Shown: in pieces, positions 28,001 to 36,100 of the stretch
How positions within the stretch are numbered: position 1 is the first letter of the stretch
How the letters are laid out: every line of letters starts with the position of its first letter
From: Diplonema japonicum
Lineage: Eukaryota > Euglenozoa > Diplonemea > Diplonemida > Diplonemidae
Length of the DNA: 64,000 nt
Assembly (NCBI GenBank): GCA_964019335.1
Contig: OZ025663.1
Location: 1-64,000 of the forward strand
Direction: 5' to 3'
Notes under the pieces: model-generated
Database searches by the model: none
What the model saw: only the letters and a program-made list of their open reading frames with translations
Told to the model about the DNA's origin: nothing
Program-made: the position numbers and the translations under genes

Positions 28001-30829
28001 TGCACCGTCATTGCCAGGAGTGCACTTGATGAGGTTGACACGGATTGCAGCACTGTTGTGAGGTGTGCTGCCGGCCTTCACAAACCACCTGACACCATTG
28101 TCCACAACGGTGTACACACCCGACCTCTTCCACGAGTTTGAATTCGTTTGTATGCAGAGCATGTAAGAACCAGCGGCCTGGGGCACAAAGATGTTGAACT
28201 TGCCAGTCGACCCGATACCCGAGACGCGTGACTCTACGACATTAGCATCACTGCCAGCTGCAGGGTTTCCACAGTGAGCCCATTGGTCGTATTTCACTAG
28301 CTTAGCAATGAAGTTAGTGGTGAAACTAGGGGTGAATTTGAACTCCTGTGTTTCACCTCCAAGCAGCTTGGTTTGGGTTGATGGAGACGAAATTGGGATG
28401 TTGTGTATGGCCCGACTTGACACAAGGTCGTTCTTGAGGACCACCCAGTTGTGGTGGTTTGTCTTCGCTTGCCTGTAGCACACGCGCCATGTATTGTCCT
28501 TCCCACTTTCGTAAGCTGGGATTGAGATAAAACCAGCTGTCCACGATACTGTGGACGCATAATTGAAAGGTACGATGTCGTTGAAGGGTGTCTTTTCCTT
28601 CATGTTAGCATTGAACCACGCACGCGTGAACTCATCATTGTCGCACGAAACGCCTCTGCAGTACGTGCTTTTGACCACAGCAGCGTTCACACATGGCCGC
28701 TCGAGCACACCAGCACCACCACTCTTGCAGTACACTGACAGGTAGGTTGACATTCTGTCAGCATTGTAATTATCAGGGTTGACGTTACAAGACTCACCTT
28801 TTTTAACAAGCCTCAGCACATCTTTCCAGGGTCCAGTCTGCAGGTTGTTGGTGGTTCCATCCCCATCCTCAATTGCAAAGAAGCTTTCCTGTTGTTCAGT
28901 TCTATCAAGGTAAAGAGTATCCAATCTAAGCTTAGGTGCCGCCGTAGCCACGAAATCATCTGAAAGCCTCACCCAGTTGAGACTCTGGTGCTTGAAGCAC
29001 ACGTGATGGGTGCCTGCAGGTACGGTGAAATAAAAAGCTATTTCTGTTCTTGCGTTATTGTCAGCCGACCCCATGCAGTTATTCCTGTCACTTACCGCAC
29101 TCCCGTCCATACACTCTGCAGAGCCGCCATCCAGAACATCGATGCCGGCGGAGTAGTCGAAACACGACTTGTCCTTTGGCACCAAGACCATTGCCGAACC
29201 AACAGATGTGCCAACGTTCAATGTTGTAGTCTCCTTTAAAAAGAAGGTTGACTGCTTTGTATCATAGTTCTGGGAGCCGGTCTTTGCTTTGATCACGAGA
29301 TACCCCTCGGAACTGGCACGCTTGTCGTCCATCGTCCACACGCTCTCAGACAAGTAAGCCCCTGTGTCTCTTCCATACTTGCCGGGGACAAGGTAGTCTT
29401 CGGTGTAGTCATTGAGCTGCTTGAAACGCCTTGCGAGAGTCTGGGTAGGGTTGGAAGTGAATTGCAACATTCTGAAACCCGAACCCTTCTTGCTAACCCG
29501 ATAACACACAACCCACGAGCCTGTTGCAGGAATATACAATTCGCCGAAGGTAACCCTCTGGTCTGCCTCATCATTAGAAGAAGTGGTGAGTGTGACATCA
29601 CCCTGAAGGTTCTTGGAGCCGTAGGGCTTCAGCGACAGGTCATAAGCGTCGTCGTTTGTTGTGTCCCAGCAACCAACAGGAAACTTGCCCTCGAACTTAG
29701 TGCTGGACACAATCTTAAACATGTCACCACCAGTGGAGGACCACAGGTTGCCAGAGTACGCCTTGGTGTTCAGGTCAGGACCAGCCGTGTCTTCGAAGAC
29801 GAGAGTGCCATAAGTCGAAGGCGACAGATCATGCGACAGCCACTTTACATTCTCTGCACGAGGGGTGAACGACCACGCAGGAGTGTCCTTGCAAGCGGAG
29901 GTGGTATCGTCACAACCTTTGACCTTCACCCACACAGGAGTAGCGTGCAAAATGCTTGGGTTTAGCTGCTTCATAAGCTGCCTTTGTGTCACAGACGAGT
30001 AGCACACGTCATACGCCTCAGCCGGCACCCTCACGTACACGTAGGCACTGGACCCAAGTGTTCCGGCCGCCATGGTGGTGGCAACAGGGTTTATGGATGC
30101 AGTACCGAAGGCACCAAGACCGCCATCGAAGGATCCATGGAAAACACCCGAAGGCGCGGTTTCAAGGCTGGTCCACTTGCTACCAGTGACCTTGTTGGTA
30201 CCATAATACTGGTCAGGATCTTGAAACTCAGCGGAGCATGGGTCGCCCTTCTTAACTAATTTGAACATATCACCTGTGCACGTGTTCGCTGTAGGATTCG
30301 CATAGCACGTCGTGGCAGATGCCATGAACTGCAAAGACCCCTCTGTGGAGGTCATTTTAGCAATGGCGTTCTGACCTGCAGTTGCGAATGGGAAGACAAA
30401 CGAGTAAGGCGAAGCGACAGAGGTCCAACGCTTCAGTGTCGAGGCGGAGGTGATAAAGTCCATCCACTTGTTGTCGCCGCTGACATGCTTGAAGCACACA
30501 ACGAATGCACCAGACGCAGTAGCGGGTGCAGTGAAAGTCATGGCGGCTGTCTTGATCGCAGAAGCTTTGTCCACCCTGCCCCAGCTGGTGCTTGACCACA
30601 AGGGAGTTGTCGAGCCTACGACTAACTTAGCACAATCATCACCCGTTACTTCCTTGTACACTCTCACTTCCAGCTCGCCATTGTTGGCATTGAAAGACCC
30701 ATCTGTCTTTATACCGATCCTGACCTCCTGTCCTTCATAGATGCCACTTTCAGGAGACATTTCCAGTTGATACGTAGCGCCTAAAGCAGTGGCGCTGCAC
30801 GCGAGCACCAGTAGTGCCGACGATCGCAT
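19076..30829 (-). CDS. giant modular secreted protein with GPI-type C terminus
   Basis: 3,917 residues in one intronless frame. I chose the ATG at 30829 because MRSSALLVLACSATALG is a classic signal peptide. The N-terminal third repeats a module of ~100-170 residues ending in a hydrophobic strand with an invariant Cys: FVVCFKHVSGDNKW, WVVCYRVSKKG, HHVCFKHQSLNWV, WRVCYRQAKTNHHNW, YMLCIQTNSNSW, YKICVKTAF, YLVCYRENDNSPW and others. KLVKKGDPC or KLVKKGESC often opens the next unit. The middle is beta-rich, Cys-paired and Ser/Thr-rich; the C-terminal ~400 residues differ. The end has a small-residue site (ASASTT) and a hydrophobic tail (PLSYLLLFVSVIVLCL) without a basic stop, as for GPI attachment. 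Probably a cell-surface coat or adhesion protein. Family not recognised. Confidence 0.85.
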   Translation of the reverse strand: MRSSALLVLACSATALGATYQLEMSPESGIYEGQEVRIGIKTDGSFNANNGELEVRVYKEVTGDDCAKLVVGSTTPLWSSTSWGRVDKASAIKTAAMTFTAPATASGAFVVCFKHVSGDNKWMDFITSASTLKRWTSVASPYSFVFPFATAGQNAIAKMTSTEGSLQFMASATTCYANPTANTCTGDMFKLVKKGDPCSAEFQDPDQYYGTNKVTGSKWTSLETAPSGVFHGSFDGGLGAFGTASINPVATTMAAGTLGSSAYVYVRVPAEAYDVCYSSVTQRQLMKQLNPSILHATPVWVKVKGCDDTTSACKDTPAWSFTPRAENVKWLSHDLSPSTYGTLVFEDTAGPDLNTKAYSGNLWSSTGGDMFKIVSSTKFEGKFPVGCWDTTNDDAYDLSLKPYGSKNLQGDVTLTTSSNDEADQRVTFGELYIPATGSWVVCYRVSKKGSGFRMLQFTSNPTQTLARRFKQLNDYTEDYLVPGKYGRDTGAYLSESVWTMDDKRASSEGYLVIKAKTGSQNYDTKQSTFFLKETTTLNVGTSVGSAMVLVPKDKSCFDYSAGIDVLDGGSAECMDGSAVSDRNNCMGSADNNARTEIAFYFTVPAGTHHVCFKHQSLNWVRLSDDFVATAAPKLRLDTLYLDRTEQQESFFAIEDGDGTTNNLQTGPWKDVLRLVKKGESCNVNPDNYNADRMSTYLSVYCKSGGAGVLERPCVNAAVVKSTYCRGVSCDNDEFTRAWFNANMKEKTPFNDIVPFNYASTVSWTAGFISIPAYESGKDNTWRVCYRQAKTNHHNWVVLKNDLVSSRAIHNIPISSPSTQTKLLGGETQEFKFTPSFTTNFIAKLVKYDQWAHCGNPAAGSDANVVESRVSGIGSTGKFNIFVPQAAGSYMLCIQTNSNSWKRSGVYTVVDNGVRWFVKAGSTPHNSAAIRVNLIKCTPGNDGACDMTANHEFFDTDIRGDTAKVVALNSACSAAHVDMNGDEVTMGPGDGPADVAEFVVTLPPGSVETSYKICVKTAFREMSRTAWVQVAQATGAPSQVVVKESNHNTREFITVKSIVANYQLLTGLIPSASAFNYPRTSSVVAGTSTVYVKTPSQTTTSLESGFRFNPALSKTLSASHQFKLVHQSIFDARWGSTFSELKVTASCFSQPVETATNTGGCSGDGCPVLTQGSGQNYVSAVFQFPVDPAVYLVCYRENDNSPWLQMKSTTSSTKIWAIPSMLEMEYIGGDDNKLSVYDRTMSNDKDAPSWCSDPSETANHGCPTTGYTKDYVRRVPVEDVCLPPVTSGAAIVSEGWYPLKAVTATTVEVDQPTMNEFIIPQGSETALKICVYKSGSKQHFTKGHVYQLFNRETKDGYWRKSTTVPAMKVTSSLVFDSNKRFMEWTSNTQDSYEGKTGLEIDGVTYRTPVIRSGEVVDFDVTLSGYSNEKVVVEKCEVADVSSFKWSNFECETVQADVTMIRNVHGTCSYKDSEMYGWSKEGLTQYAIAGRAQFRLQFMSACHAGYGCGIRFSVGATKSAPQWISVVPHYPDAVAINGVDVYPKKEDSRDITLVTCIHGSTCTIKVQARYQGPSEYAALGSVSAAASEDTGLAKFVSSWSVFSGLSWSTTGHLELSFPASAIELKDGTNEATVYMKIRYGKNMETWTRFAVKVVRPVPASIRLISVTPDDEDLSAMRTPTPAFIPTDIYGPLAELENELSSKNAALVAGTGSYVEALIPYKLRYAVFDQFGKVMETTQSLAGWTVSASFVTNHHARLLETSNEILKVVRPDGASNMDNLWTTEDTTKAFENEVPRWQENGWTQYFRIKNNVGCTRWSPCTVKFMWTKSGSSSMSAQVTTPVRVVGDSIKVTTPAHTKLPSSGSVQNGISVLVQAGTHCGTNCWYTDEYHYGNAFALFYNTKSDGGNPTQQGTVAMNGAWMAKDTSSQSSLMQCMYKADCDGACKSYGYSFRSLGQNTWGAQWTLKTDRDCPECKFTFHSDMGASPNSDSDVHTLSFTQQESDIISCSADLTVDCTESESKCETFDLTVSLGTPAADTCNPPKWRVKFASVTSTSNAKFNLIAPTASVAMGTNSKAKISGLEFTSEVPPSSISERHTIKLKAVKEVFGLPGNKHFIHEKEYTCETSVTLNRKAKPATTYAMKLDGVTLAKEMCSTPSGCARWYTTTADLSSGLVFSYKFTKTFFEDNEMKTETDTTARTFNIVALGGHYTSVTGSEITLGSPWDSTTHKVINGKTWSWGVAKVKFSGPISEGDGTLTMEYATDAVKQPARELMFRVCGKADSNTLCHEVRLWVLDSASPSIKVALIAEPRTNSDLRAARCLDESPTPTTLEAMAYTSIDNDDKYFYVYHEKLSYEFTYPGQTFYMGTTTDPAPTLTVQGPISKESVIDRLLELGNKDPKITATLYGTEVPSIEAKEFEVKLGESTDKTTTKYKYVKATGTINKWSLLDAVSMKNTCPAAEPAFSYFYESYRSYRTSAAPGQGWSYTTGAVAGIPFPLQTMVTDDGNLRAHTFAERKIRITRAKPHVGCNGNAVEVYSPKTSAFLSGEIASFEKATVSTDRGLATAWVKLDQPAERTVLQLDLCFKGTTDTLENCLTQPTAEDSDMKPILAERTKFTKPFSVAPRKATHLQIIEQTPSFTSPEIEVGTEINIKLEAVQMFGNNRWTFKENKKPKSLYVGSTYHSNDGVLKYGNGGFMKSAAGERCKTSLSGVSFVKLDETNMDQSFHFTRPCAACSVEVYYKLNDGEDVSSFSLRAWKKEEDMPVIGNIMHFNVKTCGTQWLLSGVPRVAIRERTPFSLSAVRVDDNNFPAWDRELGNSPAAVTVEKNGGNGNGMGGTLMQLSPAAESVDGKVTMRLEYSRPCFMCKVQFAEKMHSMTVLTDATRMHLLPTAHNMQQSKQYKAINDDAEWDLYAYWSDTRGYRAYTSSGPTPLSFLPRYMQGPVELGKFVINDFNKVDYTPMVQSSELRTLTTGSATAGVVAGNGTHFVNGSPFRLDDAGRFRFRLYNRPAIQYRLGSSYYMGRTSGFVVDFTVPATKMAVDRSAAVACSNTYVSTSCTFRAYAIGKLPSAIATTNSYYVSTTATGEATAAPDCGCATVEVTDKSTFTHGVATFTARATSISASPCTCNITVTPPAGLQLANSQKFEMTFISRPVTQWGYYESENVKQVRNVLYSIKNHKVLIHLRPEAQDNEYSNEGLSSQVTEVGVASDKMSPVGCFVCERNDNNKCTVEQTVDGITIEGHFPNTGTCKFNQNAISGLPVSGASSLVSTHKYNMEVMVQETTKATIVKYTGLMGSESNFGALSKLTRDGSEDADGMPAAVLSDGAWMVFNMNNGDDDHIYGDYHSIATVVASKNDAEVSTTTHTAQAGSIRVHLNPDSDTHNGDTHSGYTYKVTIATKFIATVTPQKELGNWNRVGPLYFVRVGTKLRVSIREKGTDNAWEEVADDTHWILKRPFDMKVEMVDSKGNLVSALGDYAEDATITIQPLTIPCRNVDQAHGFLTSTCIKDIGSCRKETNFDTLKCTDLWRYGDDVSGEVSNRDVAMQNGVAMFNNLRWVGEEGLQGLYVHAEPKEWDVPVASSFVRFDMQRDHSLRLDNFAVTTHEVKDALSVQATIVDQWDARVVAEDFTTFAITAMCEDTDQDVFLQQLSEGNRTFVNQLVAKANAGVVSFKDFYLSNPCDVAKLTIVPLHYSEEVPQSVTATSQGFKVQNSNNETVGVQTPFATRMAMSLGAFASETAMREFLIKVWVDEFANRGFSKHLLPVFRRNVQTTKDCVLIRLCSIPSSRKDGGVLKSDIASTSTDKGFCIDRATAINDLSQSTRVAHVLADDMTAFAEFDVNVVADRDGVEAQLQAALTTDLASDASSLRAANPTVFKNADTQSATYYTPGPTGMLAPEFASASTTPLSYLLLFVSVIVLCL

Positions 30830-30937
30830 TTTTATTTCGTTTAAAACAACAATGCAGAAAAAAAAATAATAATAAAGATATCTGTAATGAATGTGTAATG
30901 TAGCAGCAAGGATGTGAATACAGTCTAACAATCTAAC

Positions 30938-32167
30938 TTACTCAATAATTTCAATTTCGGCCCCAGCACCATGCACTTGTATCATAGGGGTGATAGGGAA
31001 GTCCGTCTTCAACAGGGATATGGAAGCTGAAGGAGTTGCCGAAGGGTACATGGTAGGGTACCACTCCATGCACCGCGTATGGCCGTTGACAAGCAGCGTC
31101 TGAATAGATCCGGGGTCGACCAGACGTGGTGTGTTGTGCCCCGCGATACCGCCCTCGTTGTACAATCCCACCAACCATCGTTCAGTGCCTCCTTCAGGCA
31201 GAAACCTTGGAGCACCGCCACCTACTGTATGACATTCGTTGTTTCCTGCTTTTAGTCTGAAGGTTACACAATTTATCTCACCGAGTCTGACGACCTTGTC
31301 GGTCTGCATGATGGCGTATCCTTTTCTGCTGCTTTTGAACACCTTTCCGCCTAGCTTCCACTTAAAGGAAGGTAACCTCTCCAGCGTAACATCAGTGACA
31401 GAGCCAAGCGGTTGATTGTACTGTAGCGTGAGGATGTCATCACCTGCCTTGACGAGCTGCTTGCTGGGTGGGATACCTTCAATTTCGAGGATCTTGTCAC
31501 ACAGGGTCAGCACTGTCGAGCTCTCGGTAGGCACGCCAACTACAAAATCCCTATCAGGGGCACAGACAAGAATTGATCTCAAGGACACAGCGGGAGGTGC
31601 AGCCAGGCTGTGTTCAGAGGGTGTTGGAGGTTGTGAGAGTTCATCAGGGAGAGTACTGGCAGGACTTCCAGAGGGAGAGCCGAACCCGTCCTCGTTGTCA
31701 CCACTGTGCAACATCAATAACTTACCAAAGGTATCCCCTGATGGTTCCTGCAAATCAGAAAAAGATCCTTCTGTTATAGAACCGTGGTTCAGTTTCTCAA
31801 GTCTGGATACAATGTACTCCGCGTGCAGTGAATTGATGCGTGACTCTAGATACGTGTCGCATTCCTTGCTCTTCACCACATAAGTTTCGTTGAGCTGTCT
31901 CTGAAACACTCTCACCCTATCCCGTAGCTTTGCACCATGCATAAGCACTTGCTCTTTCATCGCCGACCATTCCCCCATCTCCTTTTCCAGAAGTGCGTCA
32001 ACGTTCTTGTTCGTCTGCTCATCCTGCCGCCTGCGTCTCTCCCTCCCCAGCCAGTCTAGCATTGTTATGGTTGCTATTGAAGTGAGCGACGTAACAACAA
32101 CGCAGAGCACCATCCGCATGTCTGCCGAGAGAGCAACGACAAAGACCGGCACATCAGATGTACTCAT
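30938..32167 (-). CDS. hypothetical single-pass membrane protein with coiled coil
   Basis: 409 residues from the ATG at 32167 (MSTSDVPVFVVAL), two bases after caccgcag; the upstream open codons would add a second hydrophobic stretch and are probably not translated. One membrane helix (about residues 13-34, VLCVVVTSLTSIATITMLDW) is followed by a basic stop, a coiled coil of ~100 residues (LLEKEMGEWSAMKEQ), a Ser/Pro-rich linker and a beta-rich C-terminal half (FKSSRKGYAIMQTDKVVRLG, RWLVGLYNEGG). The C-terminal part may be an SPRY- or PDZ-like fold but I cannot assign it. The next gene upstream is an R-SNARE. Confidence 0.68.
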   Translation of the reverse strand: MSTSDVPVFVVALSADMRMVLCVVVTSLTSIATITMLDWLGRERRRRQDEQTNKNVDALLEKEMGEWSAMKEQVLMHGAKLRDRVRVFQRQLNETYVVKSKECDTYLESRINSLHAEYIVSRLEKLNHGSITEGSFSDLQEPSGDTFGKLLMLHSGDNEDGFGSPSGSPASTLPDELSQPPTPSEHSLAAPPAVSLRSILVCAPDRDFVVGVPTESSTVLTLCDKILEIEGIPPSKQLVKAGDDILTLQYNQPLGSVTDVTLERLPSFKWKLGGKVFKSSRKGYAIMQTDKVVRLGEINCVTFRLKAGNNECHTVGGGAPRFLPEGGTERWLVGLYNEGGIAGHNTPRLVDPGSIQTLLVNGHTRCMEWYPTMYPSATPSASISLLKTDFPITPMIQVHGAGAEIEIIE

Positions 32168-32325
32168 CCCTGCGGTGACTTCGGCAGTTGCAAAGTAAGT
32201 AACGAATAAGGCTAGAAAGGATAGTATGCAAGTTTGAACAAGCGCACAGCACAACTTACAAGCAGATAGTAAGGTGGAAAATAACTAAAGTCCACTCAGG
32301 ACAATGACACTAACTATAGTACAGA

Positions 32326-33062
32326 CTAGCTACACCCCTTGTAGGTGGGTCCGCCGCAGAAGATCATCGATATAATAACGATGAACACGATAATAGCAAC
32401 AGCGAGTGCTATCTTGGTCTTGACGTTCTGCCACCACAGCTTCTTTCTTGCAGATCTGGCCGACCTCCTGAAGCCATCAGCAACCTCCTCGAACTCCTCA
32501 CTCCTCTCTACGATGGTCGATATCTTCTCGCCCCTCTCGATCACCTTATCGATGTTTGTTGCCATTACCCCCTTCACCTCTTCCAGCGCTCCTTTGATCT
32601 CCTTTATCTTCTGTGACCCTTCATCCGGAGACGAATGTTTTTCCATGAGCTCAGTTAGCTGCTCGCGGAAGTGGGTGCACATCGACGACGTGAGGGTGTG
32701 TGCTGGCTCTATATACATCTTCAAAAACTGCTTCTTCACTTCGTCCATGAACTGGTAGGCGGTCTGTATAATTGTATTGTTTGACTTTCATGTATACCTT
32801 TCTGTGTATGCTGTCATCAGTTGCCACCACCACCACAATGTTGTCATCGGAAGAGTAATGCATGTGTCTGTCACCAACTTCAAACGAATTTCTCTTGTTG
32901 ACCATTCCCTGTGCTTTATCTAGCACCTCAGAAAGCTGCTTCAAGTCAAATGACGGTGTAGCCTGTGTAAGCTGCGTTGTGCAATGTTCATACTTTGTCG
33001 ACGGCTGTGCATAACACCGTACCATCGTTGACTCTCCCCACCAAAGACCCCAGAATAGGCAT
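32326..33062 (-). CDS. longin-type R-SNARE (VAMP7-like synaptobrevin)
   Basis: Three exons: 33062-32994, 32962-32798, 32763-32326, with introns of 31 and 34 nt; 223 residues. Residues 1-115 form a longin domain (MPILGSLVGRVNDGTVLC, HYSSDDNIVVVVATDDS, TAYQFMDEVKKQFL). The SNARE motif (about residues 130-190) has an Arg at the central layer (NIDKVIERGEKI), as in R-SNAREs. A Trp- and Lys-rich juxtamembrane stretch (RKKLWWQNVKTK) and a C-terminal anchor (IALAVAIIVFIVIISMIF) follow. It should drive fusion at late endosomes, lysosomes or the plasma membrane. All exon phases match exactly, and AG (cttacag) sits ten bases before the ATG. Confidence 0.93.
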
Positions 33063-33126
33063 GTGTCAGACCCTGTAAGTGATTTTGGACGTAGTATGCT
33101 GCGGCAGGAGAATAAAGATGGTTTTG

Positions 33127-36100
33127 TCAGTTGTAAAGGTTACGTGCTTTCACTTTGTCTGACAAGGAGAACACACGCGTGACCTTCCACGTCGGCGCGC
33201 TGTGCGATTGGTAGGTACCACCCTTCCCGACGCTCGTGCATTCACGGTGAGATAAGGTCGCCTTCACGAAGGCTGTGCTGAACGAACGGAACGCAGTGGA
33301 GTACTCCTTCCAGTCACGCTCTGTGAATGGGATGAGGTTGTTATTTGCAACACCGTCGGCGTTGTGGGTCTCGGGGACGATGGTACCCTTGAAGATGCAG
33401 AGGAGCAGCTTTTGAACCAGTAGTGTGGTGGAGAAGGGTTTCTTCGCAAAGTACTCCGTCAACACCCTCCCCCTGGCATCGGCATGGTCGCCAGAACCGG
33501 ATATCAGCTTTTTCAACACTGTGCTTCCCATTTCGTTGACACCTGAATCGGGGAAGAGAAGCTCTGTCAAGCATTTCAGGTTGAACGTGATCGGCACCCT
33601 TTGTGCCCACCCGTCTTCGAACATGCACTTCAGGGTCATGCCTTCTAGATCCACCTCCGCCTTGTCCTGCAGAAGGGGTAGGGGGACGCCCTCTTTGATT
33701 GTTGCCTATAATATGCTCAAGTTCGTGTTTTTAGCATACTGTTTTCCCCATTGTGACAATTTCCCACGGTAGTGTGAGGTGCCCGAAGACGTGCATCTGT
33801 ATTTGTCAGCCCTTTTATGCTGCATACCACTGACTCAGAGGGCGCTTTCATGACATGGATGCTCTGCACAGGTGTTGGCACTGACAGTACCGGCGTTATT
33901 ACTGGTGCTGGAGAAGGAGCAGGAGAAGGGACAGTAGCGGGCATAGGAGTATACGTCGAGGGTGCCGAGCTGGTACCTCTCGGTGGGGAATTCGAGCGAT
34001 GAGATGTTTGGGGCTGGAAGGCCTGCGGCTTGTTGTTCGATGGCGGACTAAAAAACAATGCTTTGTTGGGGTTGCTCTTGGGTGTGAAGGGTACAGGACC
34101 CACCGATGCACGCTGTGGCGTCAAAGTGCTGTTGGTATTGTGCACGTATGGAATAGATGGTACCGGGGACAATGGGGTGCTGCTGACACGTGCACGCAGG
34201 GTGGCCCTCAAATTCTTGTTTTTATAAAGCTCTTGTATCTCGCTATTAGATGCTGCCACAGATAAATGTTGCAAGTGCTTAGGTGGGTTTGCAACGTTAC
34301 TCCTTACACAAGCCTTCTCGTCAGCCATTACATGACACACACATATGTTTACATTGTCATGTGTAACAATGTGTTGCTTTCCGATATAGGTTAGGTCAGT
34401 GATGCCTACCATTGCTCCTTCCGTGAGGACTCCTAGATTGATTTCTTTGTTCCTGGCGGTGTTTTGCGTCTCCACTTTGAGGAGGAGATTGCCCATTGTT
34501 GCATCCGCCAGATACATCGCATGTCTTTGCACATGTGTCTTGTCCAGACGGTTGTAGGCTGCAGCGTCTGTGGAGATGACCACACCAGCAAAGTCGAATG
34601 TCTCCTTGTCCTTCAAAAGGGTGGGCATGTCCTTCAGCTTCACTGCTACCCTCTTCTGGAACACATGATTCGGCACCTTGCTAACCACGCGAGTATGGCA
34701 CCTGCCTCCAGACCCTGTTAGCACCATGGGAGCATATCCCATTCTGTTCTGCATCTTTGCAGGCACACAGTTCGCGAGCACTACGGTGTACCCCTCTTGC
34801 AGCGTGTCGGTCAGTGCTTGTGGGGGGTTGTAAAGCCTCAGGATACATGTCACTTGCGATGATAACGAGTCGCTGACTAACACTTCGCACCGTGACTGAA
34901 GTTCACGTGGCTGCGTTTCTGGCAATGTTCCAAGCTTTTCACTATACCGTGCTTCGTACTCCTGCCTATAGTTCTCCATCTCCTCCTTCGTTGCTTCTTC
35001 GTGTATGCCAAGATGCTCCTTCTCGAGCTGCATCTCGATTTGGGCCCTCATTTTGGCAACTTCTTCCTCATTCTTCTTCCTCCACTGTTCAGCAGCTATG
35101 CTCTCCGCCACAAGTGAACGCGTGATGTACTTCTTATCTTTCGTGTTCTTGTCATAGATGGTCTCTGTCACCGTGGAAGGGTAACACCTCTGCACCACCA
35201 CAGCTATGTTGGGGACCAGCCCCCCCTCGGGGTGGATGTTGGCCAGTCGCGTGGACAGCTGCGTGTCTGGTTTGATTAAACCAAGACACGTGTCCTCTTG
35301 TGCAGGTCTTGTCGAGTTAAATGAGATATGCAGCAAGACCTCCCCTTTGGCTATTCCCTCTAATGGCGGTACTGGGTGCTCCAGCAGTAAGTTGGGTGAA
35401 TACACAACTACTTTGGTACCTGCTGTCAGCACTTTGAGGTTGACTCTCTCCTGTAGCAGTTTGTCGATGCTCACCTTCGCTGTGTACCAGCCATCCGTCA
35501 CCTCCAATACGTTGTCCTTATTAGTCCTCCCTAGAACCTTCAAGCACAGCCCTCTACCTGCTGGGGTCATGTCCTTGTTGTACAATTTGTAGAGTGTGCT
35601 CCTTGTCCCGAGCACGTACTCTTTGTTATACCGATAGACCAGCTGCGACAAAACAACTTCAGGACACAAATATTTCTCCAGGCCAGTGGGGGGTGTGTAT
35701 TTGTGATCCATATGCGACAGCTTGATGCAGATTAGCCTCAGATGGTTGGACACCCATTCCAGGGTTGTGTATTCCTGATTCGTCCCAAGCTTGTTGAGCA
35801 GGTAGTGGTACTGGAAGGGACCAAGCACCGGCAATGTTACGCCCACGCTTAACAAGTACTCCAAGAAATACGGTGCTACGACAGGCAAAGAGACATCGTC
35901 ACCTGAAAAGGGAAAGCAGATGTCGTCAGTGCATCGCGTGGTGCGTCGTGGGTGCTCTTCCGACTTGTGGAGTGGGTCTTTTTTTGGAAAGCATGGCGGC
36001 AACTCGAGCAGCTTCAGTTTCGCTTCTACACTAGGCTTGTTTCTATTGCTTGCCAGAGGGGTCGCAGGGGTGTTAATTTGTCCTTGATGCAGAGTCTCCT

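Noticed and set aside
19364-30740. Many plus-strand and minus-strand frames of 60-260 codons inside the giant gene
   Set aside because: They are antisense or frame-shifted shadows of a strongly supported 3,917-codon frame.
32651-33025. R-SNARE N-terminal frame read through to a stop as a separate 124-residue protein
   Set aside because: It is produced by reading across two mini-introns; splicing gives a continuous longin-SNARE protein.
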